Shown here piece by piece: positions 17,428 through 26,478 of a stretch of 47,981 nucleotides of DNA (positions are counted from its first letter, which is position 1; each line of letters begins with the position of its first letter). A program made the translations under genes and the position numbers. Under the pieces are notes generated by a model. It saw only the letters and a program-made list of their open reading frames with translations, did no database searches and was not told the origin of the DNA. The stretch is from Brachyspira pilosicoli (lineage in GTDB: Bacteria > Spirochaetota > Brachyspiria > Brachyspirales > Brachyspiraceae): NCBI RefSeq assembly GCF_008016535.1, contig NZ_SAXY01000043.1, positions 1 through 47,981 of the forward strand, in the 5' to 3' direction.

Positions 17428-18939
17428 ATGAAAAATATAATATCTATAATTGTTTTAATGATAACTCTATTTTCAACTTCAGTAATACAAGCAGTAGAAA
17501 CAAAATATATTCCAAGCACTTCTCAAGCTGTATTTTCTATAAAATTAAATGAATTATCTTCAAAAGCTGAAATTAATTTACAAAAAACTCTTAATAAATT
17601 GTTTATGCAAAAGTTTGCTGATAATTTTGCTGCATATAGAGATGATGAATATGTAGTAGAGGCTATGACTAATAGATTAGAACAGATATTAGATTTTTCT
17701 AAATCTTCAAAAATAGTTTCATTTAATAGTTACCAAGAAGTGGCTGTAATAATTGATGTATTAGATGCAGCTGAATTAAATAGAATTATGATAAAAATAG
17801 CAAGCCAAGAAGATAAATTAATATCTTTTAGCGATAATTATACTTACAGATATTTTTATCTTGATGATACAACTTTAATATCTTGGAATGATGAAGTACT
17901 TACAGTAGAAACAAAATTAGATGATGTTTATTGGTATAATGATGAGTTTAATAAAGAAAATAATATTATAAATATAGCTGATTCAATATTTAATACTGCT
18001 TCTCCTCTTACAAATGAAAAGTTTATGGAATTAGAAAGCCAAACTAATGATTTTTATGCTTGGGTTGATTTAGAAGATTGCTTTATAGTAGATAATGATG
18101 AGTTTACAAAGTTTTTATTTGGAAGAAGTTATGATAGTATATCTAAAGAAAGTTATAAAGATGCTATATTGACAGCTAAGGTTAATTTTAATATTGGAAA
18201 TGCTGATATAGTAGTAGATACATATTCTCCAAATTATCCTTATGATAGTTCTTTACTAAAAAAAGAATTAGCTGATAATATATATACTTTTGTTAATGGT
18301 GAGAATAATTATGGATTTTTGTCATTAGCTTTTAACAGCACTGAACTTTCTAAGCATTTAAAAACTATGTTTGGAGAACAATTTCCATTTAGTGAAGATT
18401 TTGAAGAATTAGAAGAGTATGGAATCGATGTTTATAAACTTATAGAACTTTTGGGCGGCGATATATTTGTATCTGAATGGGACAGCAATGAAAACGAAGA
18501 CCCTGATTTACTTATTTCTGCTTCCATTACTGATGAAAACACAATCAAAATCATATTAGATGCTTTGTCTGATGAAGTTAATAATGATATATATACACTT
18601 GGAGGTTATACTTGTTATGTTAAAGATTCTATACTTTATATGACTAGTAATCCTACTGTTATAGAAAAAATAATGAATAATGAAATGCCTAATGTTAAGC
18701 TAAGCGAAGATAAAATTAATTTAGCTAAAAATAATAGTTTTGTATTATATTTAGAGTTAAATTCTAATTTAGCTTTATATGGTATTGGAGATGAGTATAC
18801 TGAAAATTTTGAATCTGTATATTTAACTTCAAATATATTAGAGGCTAATCATACTCAAATGTTAATAAAAGTAAATACAAGAGATAAAGAAAAAAATGCT
18901 TTGAGCATTATTAAAACATTTATTGGCGGATTAGAATAA
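17428..18939 (+). CDS. Exported protein of unknown function
   Basis: A 503-residue protein with a classical signal peptide (hydrophobic residues 4-20, likely cleavage after IQA near residue 22), preceded by AAGGAGAG. The mature part begins KYIPSTSQAVFSIKLNELSS and contains alternating acidic loops and beta-like strands. It resembles the general style of DUF3352/DUF4836 exported proteins, but I cannot assign it firmly. It is rich in Asp, Glu and Asn and has no lipobox or later membrane segment, so it is probably periplasmic. tlyA follows after nine bases, so the two are cotranscribed. Confidence 0.8.
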   Translation: MKNIISIIVLMITLFSTSVIQAVETKYIPSTSQAVFSIKLNELSSKAEINLQKTLNKLFMQKFADNFAAYRDDEYVVEAMTNRLEQILDFSKSSKIVSFNSYQEVAVIIDVLDAAELNRIMIKIASQEDKLISFSDNYTYRYFYLDDTTLISWNDEVLTVETKLDDVYWYNDEFNKENNIINIADSIFNTASPLTNEKFMELESQTNDFYAWVDLEDCFIVDNDEFTKFLFGRSYDSISKESYKDAILTAKVNFNIGNADIVVDTYSPNYPYDSSLLKKELADNIYTFVNGENNYGFLSLAFNSTELSKHLKTMFGEQFPFSEDFEELEEYGIDVYKLIELLGGDIFVSEWDSNENEDPDLLISASITDENTIKIILDALSDEVNNDIYTLGGYTCYVKDSILYMTSNPTVIEKIMNNEMPNVKLSEDKINLAKNNSFVLYLELNSNLALYGIGDEYTENFESVYLTSNILEANHTQMLIKVNTRDKEKNALSIIKTFIGGLE

Positions 18940-18947
18940 TATTATAA

Positions 18948-19670
18948 ATGAGATTAGATGAATACGTACATCATAACGGATATACTGAAAGCAGGTCCAA
19001 GGCACAGGATATAATATTAGCTGGATGTGTATTTGTTAATGGTGTTAAAGTAACTTCTAAGGCTCAAAAAATAAAAGATACTGATAAAATAGAAATAATA
19101 CAAAATAAAAAATATGTATCTAGAGCTGGAGAAAAGTTAGAGAAAGCATTATTGGAATTTAATCTTTCTGTAGAAAATAAAATATGTTTAGACATAGGAG
19201 CTTCTACGGGTGGATTTACCGATTGCCTTCTCTCTTATGGTGCTAAAAAAGTATATGCTTTAGATGTTGGTCATAATCAGCTTGTATACAAATTAAGAAA
19301 TGATAAAAGAGTAATTTCAATAGAAGATTTTAATGCTAAAGATATAAAAAGAGAAATGTTTGAAGGAGAAACACCTTCTATTGTAGTTAGCGATGTTTCT
19401 TTTATATCTATTTCAAAAATTGCTCCTATTATATTTAAAGAATTATATGATTTAGAATATTGGGTAAGTCTTATTAAACCTCAATTTGAAGCAGAAAAAG
19501 GCGAAGTTTCAAAAGGAGGAATTATTAAAGATGATATATTAAGAGAAAAAATAGTTAATAATGCAATTAATAGAATTACAGCAGTCGGGTTTAAAGAGAT
19601 AAATAGAACTATATCCCCAATAAAAGGCTCTAAAGGAAATATAGAGTATTTATCATATTTTATTATTTAA
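18948..19670 (+). CDS. tlyA: TlyA family rRNA 2'-O-methyltransferase / haemolysin
   Basis: A 240-residue protein with an N-terminal S4 RNA-binding domain (about residues 1-60, MRLDEYVHHNGYTESRSKAQ) and an FtsJ-like methyltransferase domain. The SAM-binding motif is LDIGASTGGFTDCLL and the catalytic core includes VSDVSFISI. TlyA proteins methylate cytidines in 16S and/or 23S rRNA. In Brachyspira hyodysenteriae the gene was described as a haemolysin determinant, and which role matters in vivo is debated. The start follows the upstream stop by nine bases with no strong RBS, suggesting translational coupling. Confidence 0.92.
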   Translation: MRLDEYVHHNGYTESRSKAQDIILAGCVFVNGVKVTSKAQKIKDTDKIEIIQNKKYVSRAGEKLEKALLEFNLSVENKICLDIGASTGGFTDCLLSYGAKKVYALDVGHNQLVYKLRNDKRVISIEDFNAKDIKREMFEGETPSIVVSDVSFISISKIAPIIFKELYDLEYWVSLIKPQFEAEKGEVSKGGIIKDDILREKIVNNAINRITAVGFKEINRTISPIKGSKGNIEYLSYFII

Positions 19671-19734
19671 TTTATTATTTCTTTATTTTATTTGATGTTC
19701 TTTGTTTATATATTTTATATTCTTCATAAAACTC

Positions 19735-20871
19735 TTATGTATCTTTTACCATAATATGTCCGTCATCCATTATAGAAACAGACTTTATTTTTTTCAACTC
19801 TGCTTCTTTATTAGCATCAGCTGTAAGGCCAACCATAGAACAAAGATCATTAAAATTGTATGGGAATATTATTTGTTTTGAGTTTTTGAATATTAATTCA
19901 TATTTAATTAAAGCTTCTAATATAATTACAAACTTGCTGACATTATTATTAGCATTAAAAGATTTTATTCTAGATATTGTAATATAAACTCTCATACTCA
20001 TAACTTTTATAAGATAGAGTCTTATACTATTATCTCTTAATACCAATTCCATAAACTCTTCTTTTTTAGCAAGCTGTATAACAGAATCCTGCAACACTAT
20101 TGCTGTAGTAAAAAGAGGTCTAATATCGCTTTTAGGGGCATATCCATTAAGTATTTCATTATTTACGCATACTCTTCTTGTAACTTGTCTGGAATTAAAT
20201 ATATTATATACGCCAACTTTTCCATATCTAATAATATATATGTAATAATTATACTGAAACTCTGTATATAAAAAATATCCCTTTTTAAACTTATAAACAT
20301 TATTATCTATATATTCAGGCTCTTCTATCGTTCCTAAAGTATCTATTTTATTTCTAATAACTCCGACATCTTCAGCATTAGGATTTAATTCCAAATATTT
20401 AGCATATATTTTTGATGCTGCATCAGTATAGCCATTCTCTTAATAAATATTAGCCATACTTATCATATCTATTCTATTTTTATCAGTATAATAATTATAG
20501 CCTGTATTAACTTTATTCAAAAAATAATAATATCTATTAATCCATCTCTCCAAATTAAGAAGCAAATATTCATAAACTTTATTTATTATATTAGCATTTT
20601 CAATCTTTTCTATCTCATAAACATTCATTTCCAAAACTTCAACATCTTCTATTGCCTTAATTATTGATGTATAAGGTTCATTTATAACAGCATTAAATAA
20701 GCCTATTATTTCATCTTCTTTATATTCTATAGTATAATCATCTGCAAAATAGTTATATGCTAAAACTTTGCCTTTGATAATTATATAGAATTTATATTTA
20801 GGATCTTGCCCATCTATAAATATTGTTGATGATTTTGGAAATTTAATTGTCTTGTTAGTCTTCTTATTCAT
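19735..20871 (-). pseudogene. Cyclic-nucleotide-binding-domain protein split by an in-frame TAA
   Basis: Two open frames lie in the same reading frame with only a TAA at 20442-20440 between them. The upstream part (20871-20443, 143 residues) starts with a Crp-like cNMP-binding domain (STIFIDGQDPKYKFYIIIKG). It continues into a helical segment ending SMANIY, followed after the stop by ENGYTDAASKIYAKYLELNP, which reads as one continuous TPR helix pair. The downstream part has a second cNMP-like domain (KKGYFLYTEFQYNYYIYIIR) and an HTH-like region (DLCSMVGLTADANK). Without the stop it would be a 378-residue protein of a spirochaete-type Crp/TPR family. Likely a nonsense mutation or sequencing error; no second lesion is visible. 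Confidence 0.85.
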
Positions 20872-20951
20872 AATACAAACCCATTATTAAAACTTGATAG
20901 TTTAATTTTAATAAAAATAATAACTATGTCAATAGTATTTATGTATTTTTC

Positions 20952-22235
20952 TTAAAAATTAATTTTTTTATTAGATTTTAATATTATTCTATGCATTAAT
21001 ATGATTAAAATATTGTATATTAATAATGTTATAAAAAATACTTTCATTACAAACATAAAATTTTCAAAAGTTCTAAGTCCATTTCTTAAAGAAAAATACA
21101 CATAAGCAAATATAATTAAGTATCCGTAAAAAGGTGCAAATAATTTATATGCAAGTCCGTAGTTAAACGTAATAACAGTAAACCCTAAAGAAAAACCAAA
21201 TATTGCAGCCTGCGGGATTAATGGAATAATAGCTTCATATCTATTTGTAAACTGTATCAATACAACTTGTTTAGCAAATATAATTAAAAATGCTGACAAA
21301 CAAATAGAAGCAAATACAAAAAGTGATATAGAATAATAAAGTATCTTTTTTTCTTTATTTGTATTATTGTCTTTTTTAGAAATTAATATATAAGAGAACA
21401 TCACTGAAGCTATTGGTGTGCCTATATAAAAAAACATTTTTATTATTAATGATATTGTAGAATAGTAGCCTGCACTTGTTTTATCTAAATATCTGTTAGC
21501 CATTAATACATCGCTTAATGATATCCAATTAAATATAAAATTTATTATAACAATATTTATTATATAAGTTAAAAATACATATAAGTTTTGTTTAGAGAAA
21601 TATGTATTTATTTTTTTTAGGGAAATAAAATATGGAAGATTAAGCTTTTTTAGTTCTATCAAATTAATAATTAAATATAAAATACAAAATAAAGTTACAG
21701 ATATAATAGCTTTTTCTAATGTAAGAGACGTTATAATAAAATATGCCAAAAGTAAAATTTTTGCTATAAATATTGCTATTAAACTTGCAATATAATCATA
21801 AGCTATATAATTATTAATTTTTAGTATTGATTGCGACACTATAGTTAAAATAGTAGCAAATATTCCAATAGATATTATAAAAAGAGAAGTATAGCTTTTT
21901 ATATTAAAAAGTATATCAATAAGCGGTATAGATAATATATATAATATAGATATCACAGATGCAATAATATACCCATAAGCCCAATAGACTTTAGCATCTT
22001 CATCATCTTTATAATTATGCATTATATAATAACTGAAACTAGATACTGTTAAAACTATTATAGAATATATATTTATGATGCCATTATAATGAGCAAAATC
22101 AGATATTGATAAACTTCTATTTACATAAATTGAAGAAACATAATTTAATACACTAGCCAAACCATTTATAAATACTAATAATGCATAATTAATATAATAT
22201 GAATATTTTTTATATAATTCTTTTATATTATACAT
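20952..22235 (-). CDS. Polysaccharide/lipid flippase-like membrane protein
   Basis: A 427-residue, very hydrophobic protein with about 12 membrane helices. The N-terminal region (NYALLVFINGLASVLNYVSS followed by IYVNRSLSISDF) resembles the oligosaccharide flippase (Wzx/MOP) superfamily. It likely moves a lipid-linked glycan across the inner membrane. No glycosyltransferases lie next to it, although LOS heptose genes are 6 kb away. It is 30 bases downstream of the GldG-like gene. Confidence 0.75.
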   Translation of the reverse strand: MYNIKELYKKYSYYINYALLVFINGLASVLNYVSSIYVNRSLSISDFAHYNGIINIYSIIVLTVSSFSYYIMHNYKDDEDAKVYWAYGYIIASVISILYILSIPLIDILFNIKSYTSLFIISIGIFATILTIVSQSILKINNYIAYDYIASLIAIFIAKILLLAYFIITSLTLEKAIISVTLFCILYLIINLIELKKLNLPYFISLKKINTYFSKQNLYVFLTYIINIVIINFIFNWISLSDVLMANRYLDKTSAGYYSTISLIIKMFFYIGTPIASVMFSYILISKKDNNTNKEKKILYYSISLFVFASICLSAFLIIFAKQVVLIQFTNRYEAIIPLIPQAAIFGFSLGFTVITFNYGLAYKLFAPFYGYLIIFAYVYFSLRNGLRTFENFMFVMKVFFITLLIYNILIILMHRIILKSNKKINF

Positions 22236-22265
22236 ATTATATTAACTGTACACCTTTTGTATTTA

Positions 22266-23894
22266 TTATCTTCTTCTTAAGAACCATATAAGAATACCTA
22301 ATATACCAAACAAACAAGGCAAACCAATTTGAGCAACATATCTTATAAAATTAGTTTGAGTTGTTGTAAGAGTAAGATTTTTAATACTAGCCTCTTTTGG
22401 TCTTATAGTTATCTTTTGTCTTGCTTCTAATAGATAAGCGACTGTATTCATAAATAAATCTTTATTACCTGCAAAAGCAACATCCACAGATTGACCTTGC
22501 TCAGGATTAATATATGCATTTAGAGCAAAAGTAGCATCTCCAAATACAACAATTCTTGCAGGCACATCTCTTCCCTCAATATCATAAGTTCCAGCAATAG
22601 CCAAAGGTACAGGACCAGCAATATCTGTTCTAGGATTAAATCTTGCACGAGATAAATCAAAAGTAGCTTCCTGTTTACCATAGCCTTGAGGAGAAGTAGT
22701 AATTATATTCTCAAAACTTCCTCCATACTTGCTTTCTCCAGATAAAATACTTCTTGCCACAACTAAACAAGCAAATACATTACCCTCTTTTAAAGTTTGT
22801 GTTATAGGATGAGTAGTATATTGCGGAACTACATTAACAGGTATAACTACGCTTGATACAGGGTCTATTATATAATCATCTTTAGTTTTAAATCCCCAAT
22901 CAGATAAAAATACATCTAAATTAGAATTAAAATTACTTCTATCCATAAAACTATCATAAAGCACAAGCAATTTTCCGCCTGTTTTTACATAATTATCTAA
23001 TTTTTCCATTTCAAAATCACTAAAAGTTTCAATAGGAGAAGCTATTACAATTAAAGAAGCATCTGTTGGAATATTTTCTAATATAATATTTAAATCTCTT
23101 ACTTTATAATTTTCATTTTCCAAATAAGTTTTAACATAAGATAACCCCTCCCCTCCTCTATCTTGTAATTGTCTCTCTCCATGACCAACTGTAAAATACA
23201 CAACATAAGACTCTTGTTCTAATAAAGTGTATATAGCCTGAGTGAATTTCTCTTCGCCAACAAATAAAGGCTCTGAAGTAACCTTAGATTGAGTAGTTAA
23301 ATCTTTTCTATATACTCTCACCTGTTTACCTTGATTATAACTAAAAATTATCTCGCCAACCTGAGTCATTTGATATTTACTTTTAGCAGAAGGTTTTTCT
23401 ATTGGGTTAATATATTCAACTGTAATATGTTTGCTTAATCTTTGATATTGGTCTAATAATAAATCAGAACGCCAATCAGCAGAAGTGGGGTCTGTACTCG
23501 GAGACCTTAAAACAACTATTGATAATGGACTATCTATTCTAGAAATTACATCCATAGTTTGCTGAGAAACTGTGTATGATTTATTTTGTGTTAAATCAAA
23601 TCTTATTGGAAAGTTTACACTTATAATATAAAGCCCTACTAATATAGCTAAAATTATAAGAAGCGAAAGTATGCCAAAAAAAGCTTTATGAACAAATCTA
23701 GTTTTTAATAGAGAGATTATATTATTTTTTTCTATTATAACAGTAATTGTTGTAATTATTAAAGTAATAGCTAATACAATCCAAAAAACAGCAGTAGGTC
23801 TTTGTGTAACAGCGTAAAAAAATATCCAAGCGAAAAATAATAGTACCCAAGAAGCAATAGTGGCAATTTTTAAATTAAACTTTTTATTTGACAT
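22266..23894 (-). CDS. GldG-family ABC-associated exported-domain protein
   Basis: A 542-residue protein with three N-terminal membrane helices (within residues 1-95), a large extracytoplasmic domain and a C-terminal helix ending FGILGILIWFLRRR. The hallmarks of the GldG/ABC_transp_aux family are RFDLTQNKSYTVSQQT just after the third helix and VVYFTVGHGERQLQ with a later GGKLLVLYDSF. In Flavobacterium GldG works with GldA and GldF in gliding. In other bacteria the function is unknown and the gene usually follows an ABC ATPase and permease. Here no such partners adjoin it, so they must be elsewhere or absent. Confidence 0.85.
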   Translation of the reverse strand: MSNKKFNLKIATIASWVLLFFAWIFFYAVTQRPTAVFWIVLAITLIITTITVIIEKNNIISLLKTRFVHKAFFGILSLLIILAILVGLYIISVNFPIRFDLTQNKSYTVSQQTMDVISRIDSPLSIVVLRSPSTDPTSADWRSDLLLDQYQRLSKHITVEYINPIEKPSAKSKYQMTQVGEIIFSYNQGKQVRVYRKDLTTQSKVTSEPLFVGEEKFTQAIYTLLEQESYVVYFTVGHGERQLQDRGGEGLSYVKTYLENENYKVRDLNIILENIPTDASLIVIASPIETFSDFEMEKLDNYVKTGGKLLVLYDSFMDRSNFNSNLDVFLSDWGFKTKDDYIIDPVSSVVIPVNVVPQYTTHPITQTLKEGNVFACLVVARSILSGESKYGGSFENIITTSPQGYGKQEATFDLSRARFNPRTDIAGPVPLAIAGTYDIEGRDVPARIVVFGDATFALNAYINPEQGQSVDVAFAGNKDLFMNTVAYLLEARQKITIRPKEASIKNLTLTTTQTNFIRYVAQIGLPCLFGILGILIWFLRRR

Positions 23895-23993
23895 TGATTT
23901 ATAAATTCCATTTTTTATTAAGATTTAATTGAAATGTTTTAATAAATTTCAATACTGTTTTTATAATCGTATAACTAAAGAAATACTTTATAA

Positions 23994-25098
23994 TTATTTT
24001 TTTATTTGCTGTTTTAGATAAGCAGATATAAACTCATCAATATTTCCGTCCATTACAGAGTTCATATTACCAGTTTCATGCCCCGTTCTCAAATCTTTTA
24101 CCATCTGATAAGGCTGAAAAACATAACTTCTAATCTGATTACCCCAAGCAATATCAGTTTTTTCACCCGCTATTTTTTGTTTTTCTTTATCAAGTTTTTC
24201 TTTTTCTAATTGATAAAGTTTAGCCTTAAGCATTTTCATAGCCATATCTTTATTGTTATGCTGACTTCTCTCAGCCTGACATTGAACAACTATATTTGTA
24301 GGTATATGGGTTATCCTTATAGCGGAAGAAGTTTTATTAACGTGCTGACCGCCAGCTCCGGAAGCTCTGTAAGTATCTATTCTCAAATCAGCCTGATTAA
24401 TTTCAACTTCAATATCTTCATCTATATCCGGCATAACACTCACAGCAACAAAGGAAGTATGTCTCTTAGCATTAGCATCAAAAGGCGATATTCTCACAAG
24501 CCTATGCACCCCTATTTCAGAGCGTAAATATCCATAAGCATAAAGCCCCTGCACATAAAAACTTATTTGTTTTATACCAGCCTCATCACCGGGAAGCTCA
24601 TCAGTAGTCTCAACTGTAAAACCATGCCTCTCACAAAAACGCACATACATTCTTGAAAGCATAGAAGCCCAATCGCAGCTCTCAGTGCCGCCTGCCCCAG
24701 CATTTAAAGTTAAATATGCATTCTTGCTGTCAAACTCTCCAGAAAATAGATTCTTAGTCTCTAATTCATTAAAAACCTTTTGAAGTTCAATACATTCAGT
24801 TTCTAATTCTTTCTCCATTTCTGTATCATTTGATTCTATCGCCATTTCAACAAGTTCATAAATATTATTAGCATTTTTTATTAAGTTTTCAATAGGCTCT
24901 ATCTTATCAAGAAGAAGCATTCTCTCTTTCATTACTTTTTGAGCAGCAATATTATCATTCCAAAAATCATCTTTTGAGGATATTTCATCAATCTCTTTTA
25001 CCCTTTTATATATAGCTTCAGGGTCAAAGATACCCCCTTAAAATTTCAGTCTGCTCTTTAATTTCCAATACAATATTTTTTATTTCAGATAATGTCAT
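23994..25098 (-). CDS. prfB: Peptide chain release factor 2 with programmed +1 frameshift
   Basis: RF2 terminates translation at UGA and UAA. Translation starts at the ATG 25098-25096 (MTLSEIKNIVLEIKEQTEIL) and runs to an in-frame TGA at 25026-25024. The sequence before it is AGGGGGTATCTTTGAC, the classical RF2 site with an internal Shine-Dalgarno AGGGGG and a slippery CTT before TGA C. A +1 shift leads into LDPEAIYKRVKEIDE and the long downstream frame. The product has the SPF-type stop-recognition tripeptide in RISPFDANAKR and the GGQ loop (SGAGGQHVNKTSSAIRI). Total length is about 367 residues, normal for RF2. RF2 abundance autoregulates the shift. It lies 22 bases after galK. Confidence 0.96.
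25024..25038 (-). promoter_or_regulatory. prfB: prfB programmed +1 frameshift site
   Basis: On the minus strand: AGGGGG (25038-25033), three bases, CTT (25029-25027) and TGA (25026-25024) followed by C. This matches the conserved RF2 recoding signal exactly, including Shine-Dalgarno spacing. Confidence 0.95.
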
Positions 25099-25120
25099 AA
25101 TATTTTCCAATATTTAATTA

Positions 25121-26299
25121 TTATTCTATAGGAAGCATTCTAACGCCATTAGTAGGTTTTACAATATAAACATCAGCATCCCTTCTGGTTTTTTCTTTAT
25201 AATTAGAATATAAAGCTTCTATTACATTCTCTACTTCAGCTTTCTTAAGTACAATTAAAACTCCGCCGCCAAAACCTGTACCAATCATACGTGCACCAAG
25301 AACTCCATCCATCTTTGAAGCTTCCTCTACTAAAATATCTTGCTCTGCAGTAGAAACTTCATACAACTTACTTAAACCCTCATGAGTTTTTGATATTAAT
25401 GCTGCTAAATCTTTAATAGCACCTTTCTTTATAGCCTTAACAGCCTGATTTACCCTATCTTCCTCAGAAGATACATATAAAGCTCTTCTTTGTTCTTTAT
25501 TTTGCAATGTTTCCTTAATAAAATCAGCATCTTTTGGCTTTAAATCTGATAAGAATTTAATAGAGGACTTTTTTTCTTTAAGCTTTTTTAAAGCATTATC
25601 GCATTCTCTTTTTCTAGCATTATATTCGCTATCACTGGAAGTTCTCTTTTTATTACTATTAACTACAGCTATACAATATTCACCAAAATTTATATCCAAA
25701 TATTCATAACTCATTTTTAACATATTAAATAATAATAAACTATTTTCTTTTCCTAAAAATATAGTAATGTGATCGCTTAACGAAGTTCTATGAGAAGCGT
25801 ATTTAATCTCTCCTTCATAAGACAATTTTGCTAATTCTATAATATCAGTTTTATCTAAAGCATTTATATCAAAAATAGCATAAGTCAAACAAGCACATAA
25901 TGAACTAGATGAAGCTAATGAAGTATTAAAAGGTAAATCTGTATATGCATAAATATCCATACCAGTTATTTTATATTCTCTTTCCAATAATATTGAAAAA
26001 ACACCCTTGAAATATATAGCCCATTCATCTTCTTTATTCTTTTCTAATTCATTAAAAGTAAATGATTTTTTAGCTTTAAATGAATGACCATAAATATTAA
26101 TTTTATTATCAGGTCTTTTTCTTACTACTAAATAAGTACCCCTATCAACAGTAGCAGTTATAGTATCACCGCCAGAATAGTCTATAAGTTCACCTATAAA
26201 AGTTAGTCTTCCTGGAGCAAAATACAATTTTACTTCGCCTTTTTGTCCAAAGACATCTCTAAATCTTTCTACTAATCTCAAATGTAATTTTGGTATCAT
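25121..26299 (-). CDS. galK: Galactokinase (GHMP kinase) with altered signature 1
   Basis: A 392-residue GHMP kinase closest to galactokinase, which makes galactose 1-phosphate from galactose and ATP. Motif 1 reads PGRLTFIGELIDYSGG instead of PGR.N.IGEH.DY.GG. Arg31, Glu37 and Asp40 are kept, but the usual His is Leu38. Motif 2 is LPFNTSLASSSSL, the catalytic Asp is probably Asp176 in TSLSDH, Tyr226 of SEYNARKREC is kept, and motif 3 GARMIGTGFGGG is intact. The His to Leu change touches the sugar pocket and could shift specificity to another hexose. No Leloir-pathway partners are next to it; prfB follows. Confidence 0.82.
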   Translation of the reverse strand: MIPKLHLRLVERFRDVFGQKGEVKLYFAPGRLTFIGELIDYSGGDTITATVDRGTYLVVRKRPDNKINIYGHSFKAKKSFTFNELEKNKEDEWAIYFKGVFSILLEREYKITGMDIYAYTDLPFNTSLASSSSLCACLTYAIFDINALDKTDIIELAKLSYEGEIKYASHRTSLSDHITIFLGKENSLLLFNMLKMSYEYLDINFGEYCIAVVNSNKKRTSSDSEYNARKRECDNALKKLKEKKSSIKFLSDLKPKDADFIKETLQNKEQRRALYVSSEEDRVNQAVKAIKKGAIKDLAALISKTHEGLSKLYEVSTAEQDILVEEASKMDGVLGARMIGTGFGGGVLIVLKKAEVENVIEALYSNYKEKTRRDADVYIVKPTNGVRMLPIE

Positions 26300-26478
26300 A
26301 TAACCTTCTCAGTTAAATTATTTGTTATTTACATTATAAATTTGAAAAAAGTCAACTACTTTTAACAGATAATATAATCGATAATATTATTAAAATGTTA
26401 ACATATTTTTATATAATTTTATTCCCTTAAAAATAACATATAAAAACTAAAAAGTCAATTATAAATAGTATTTACACT

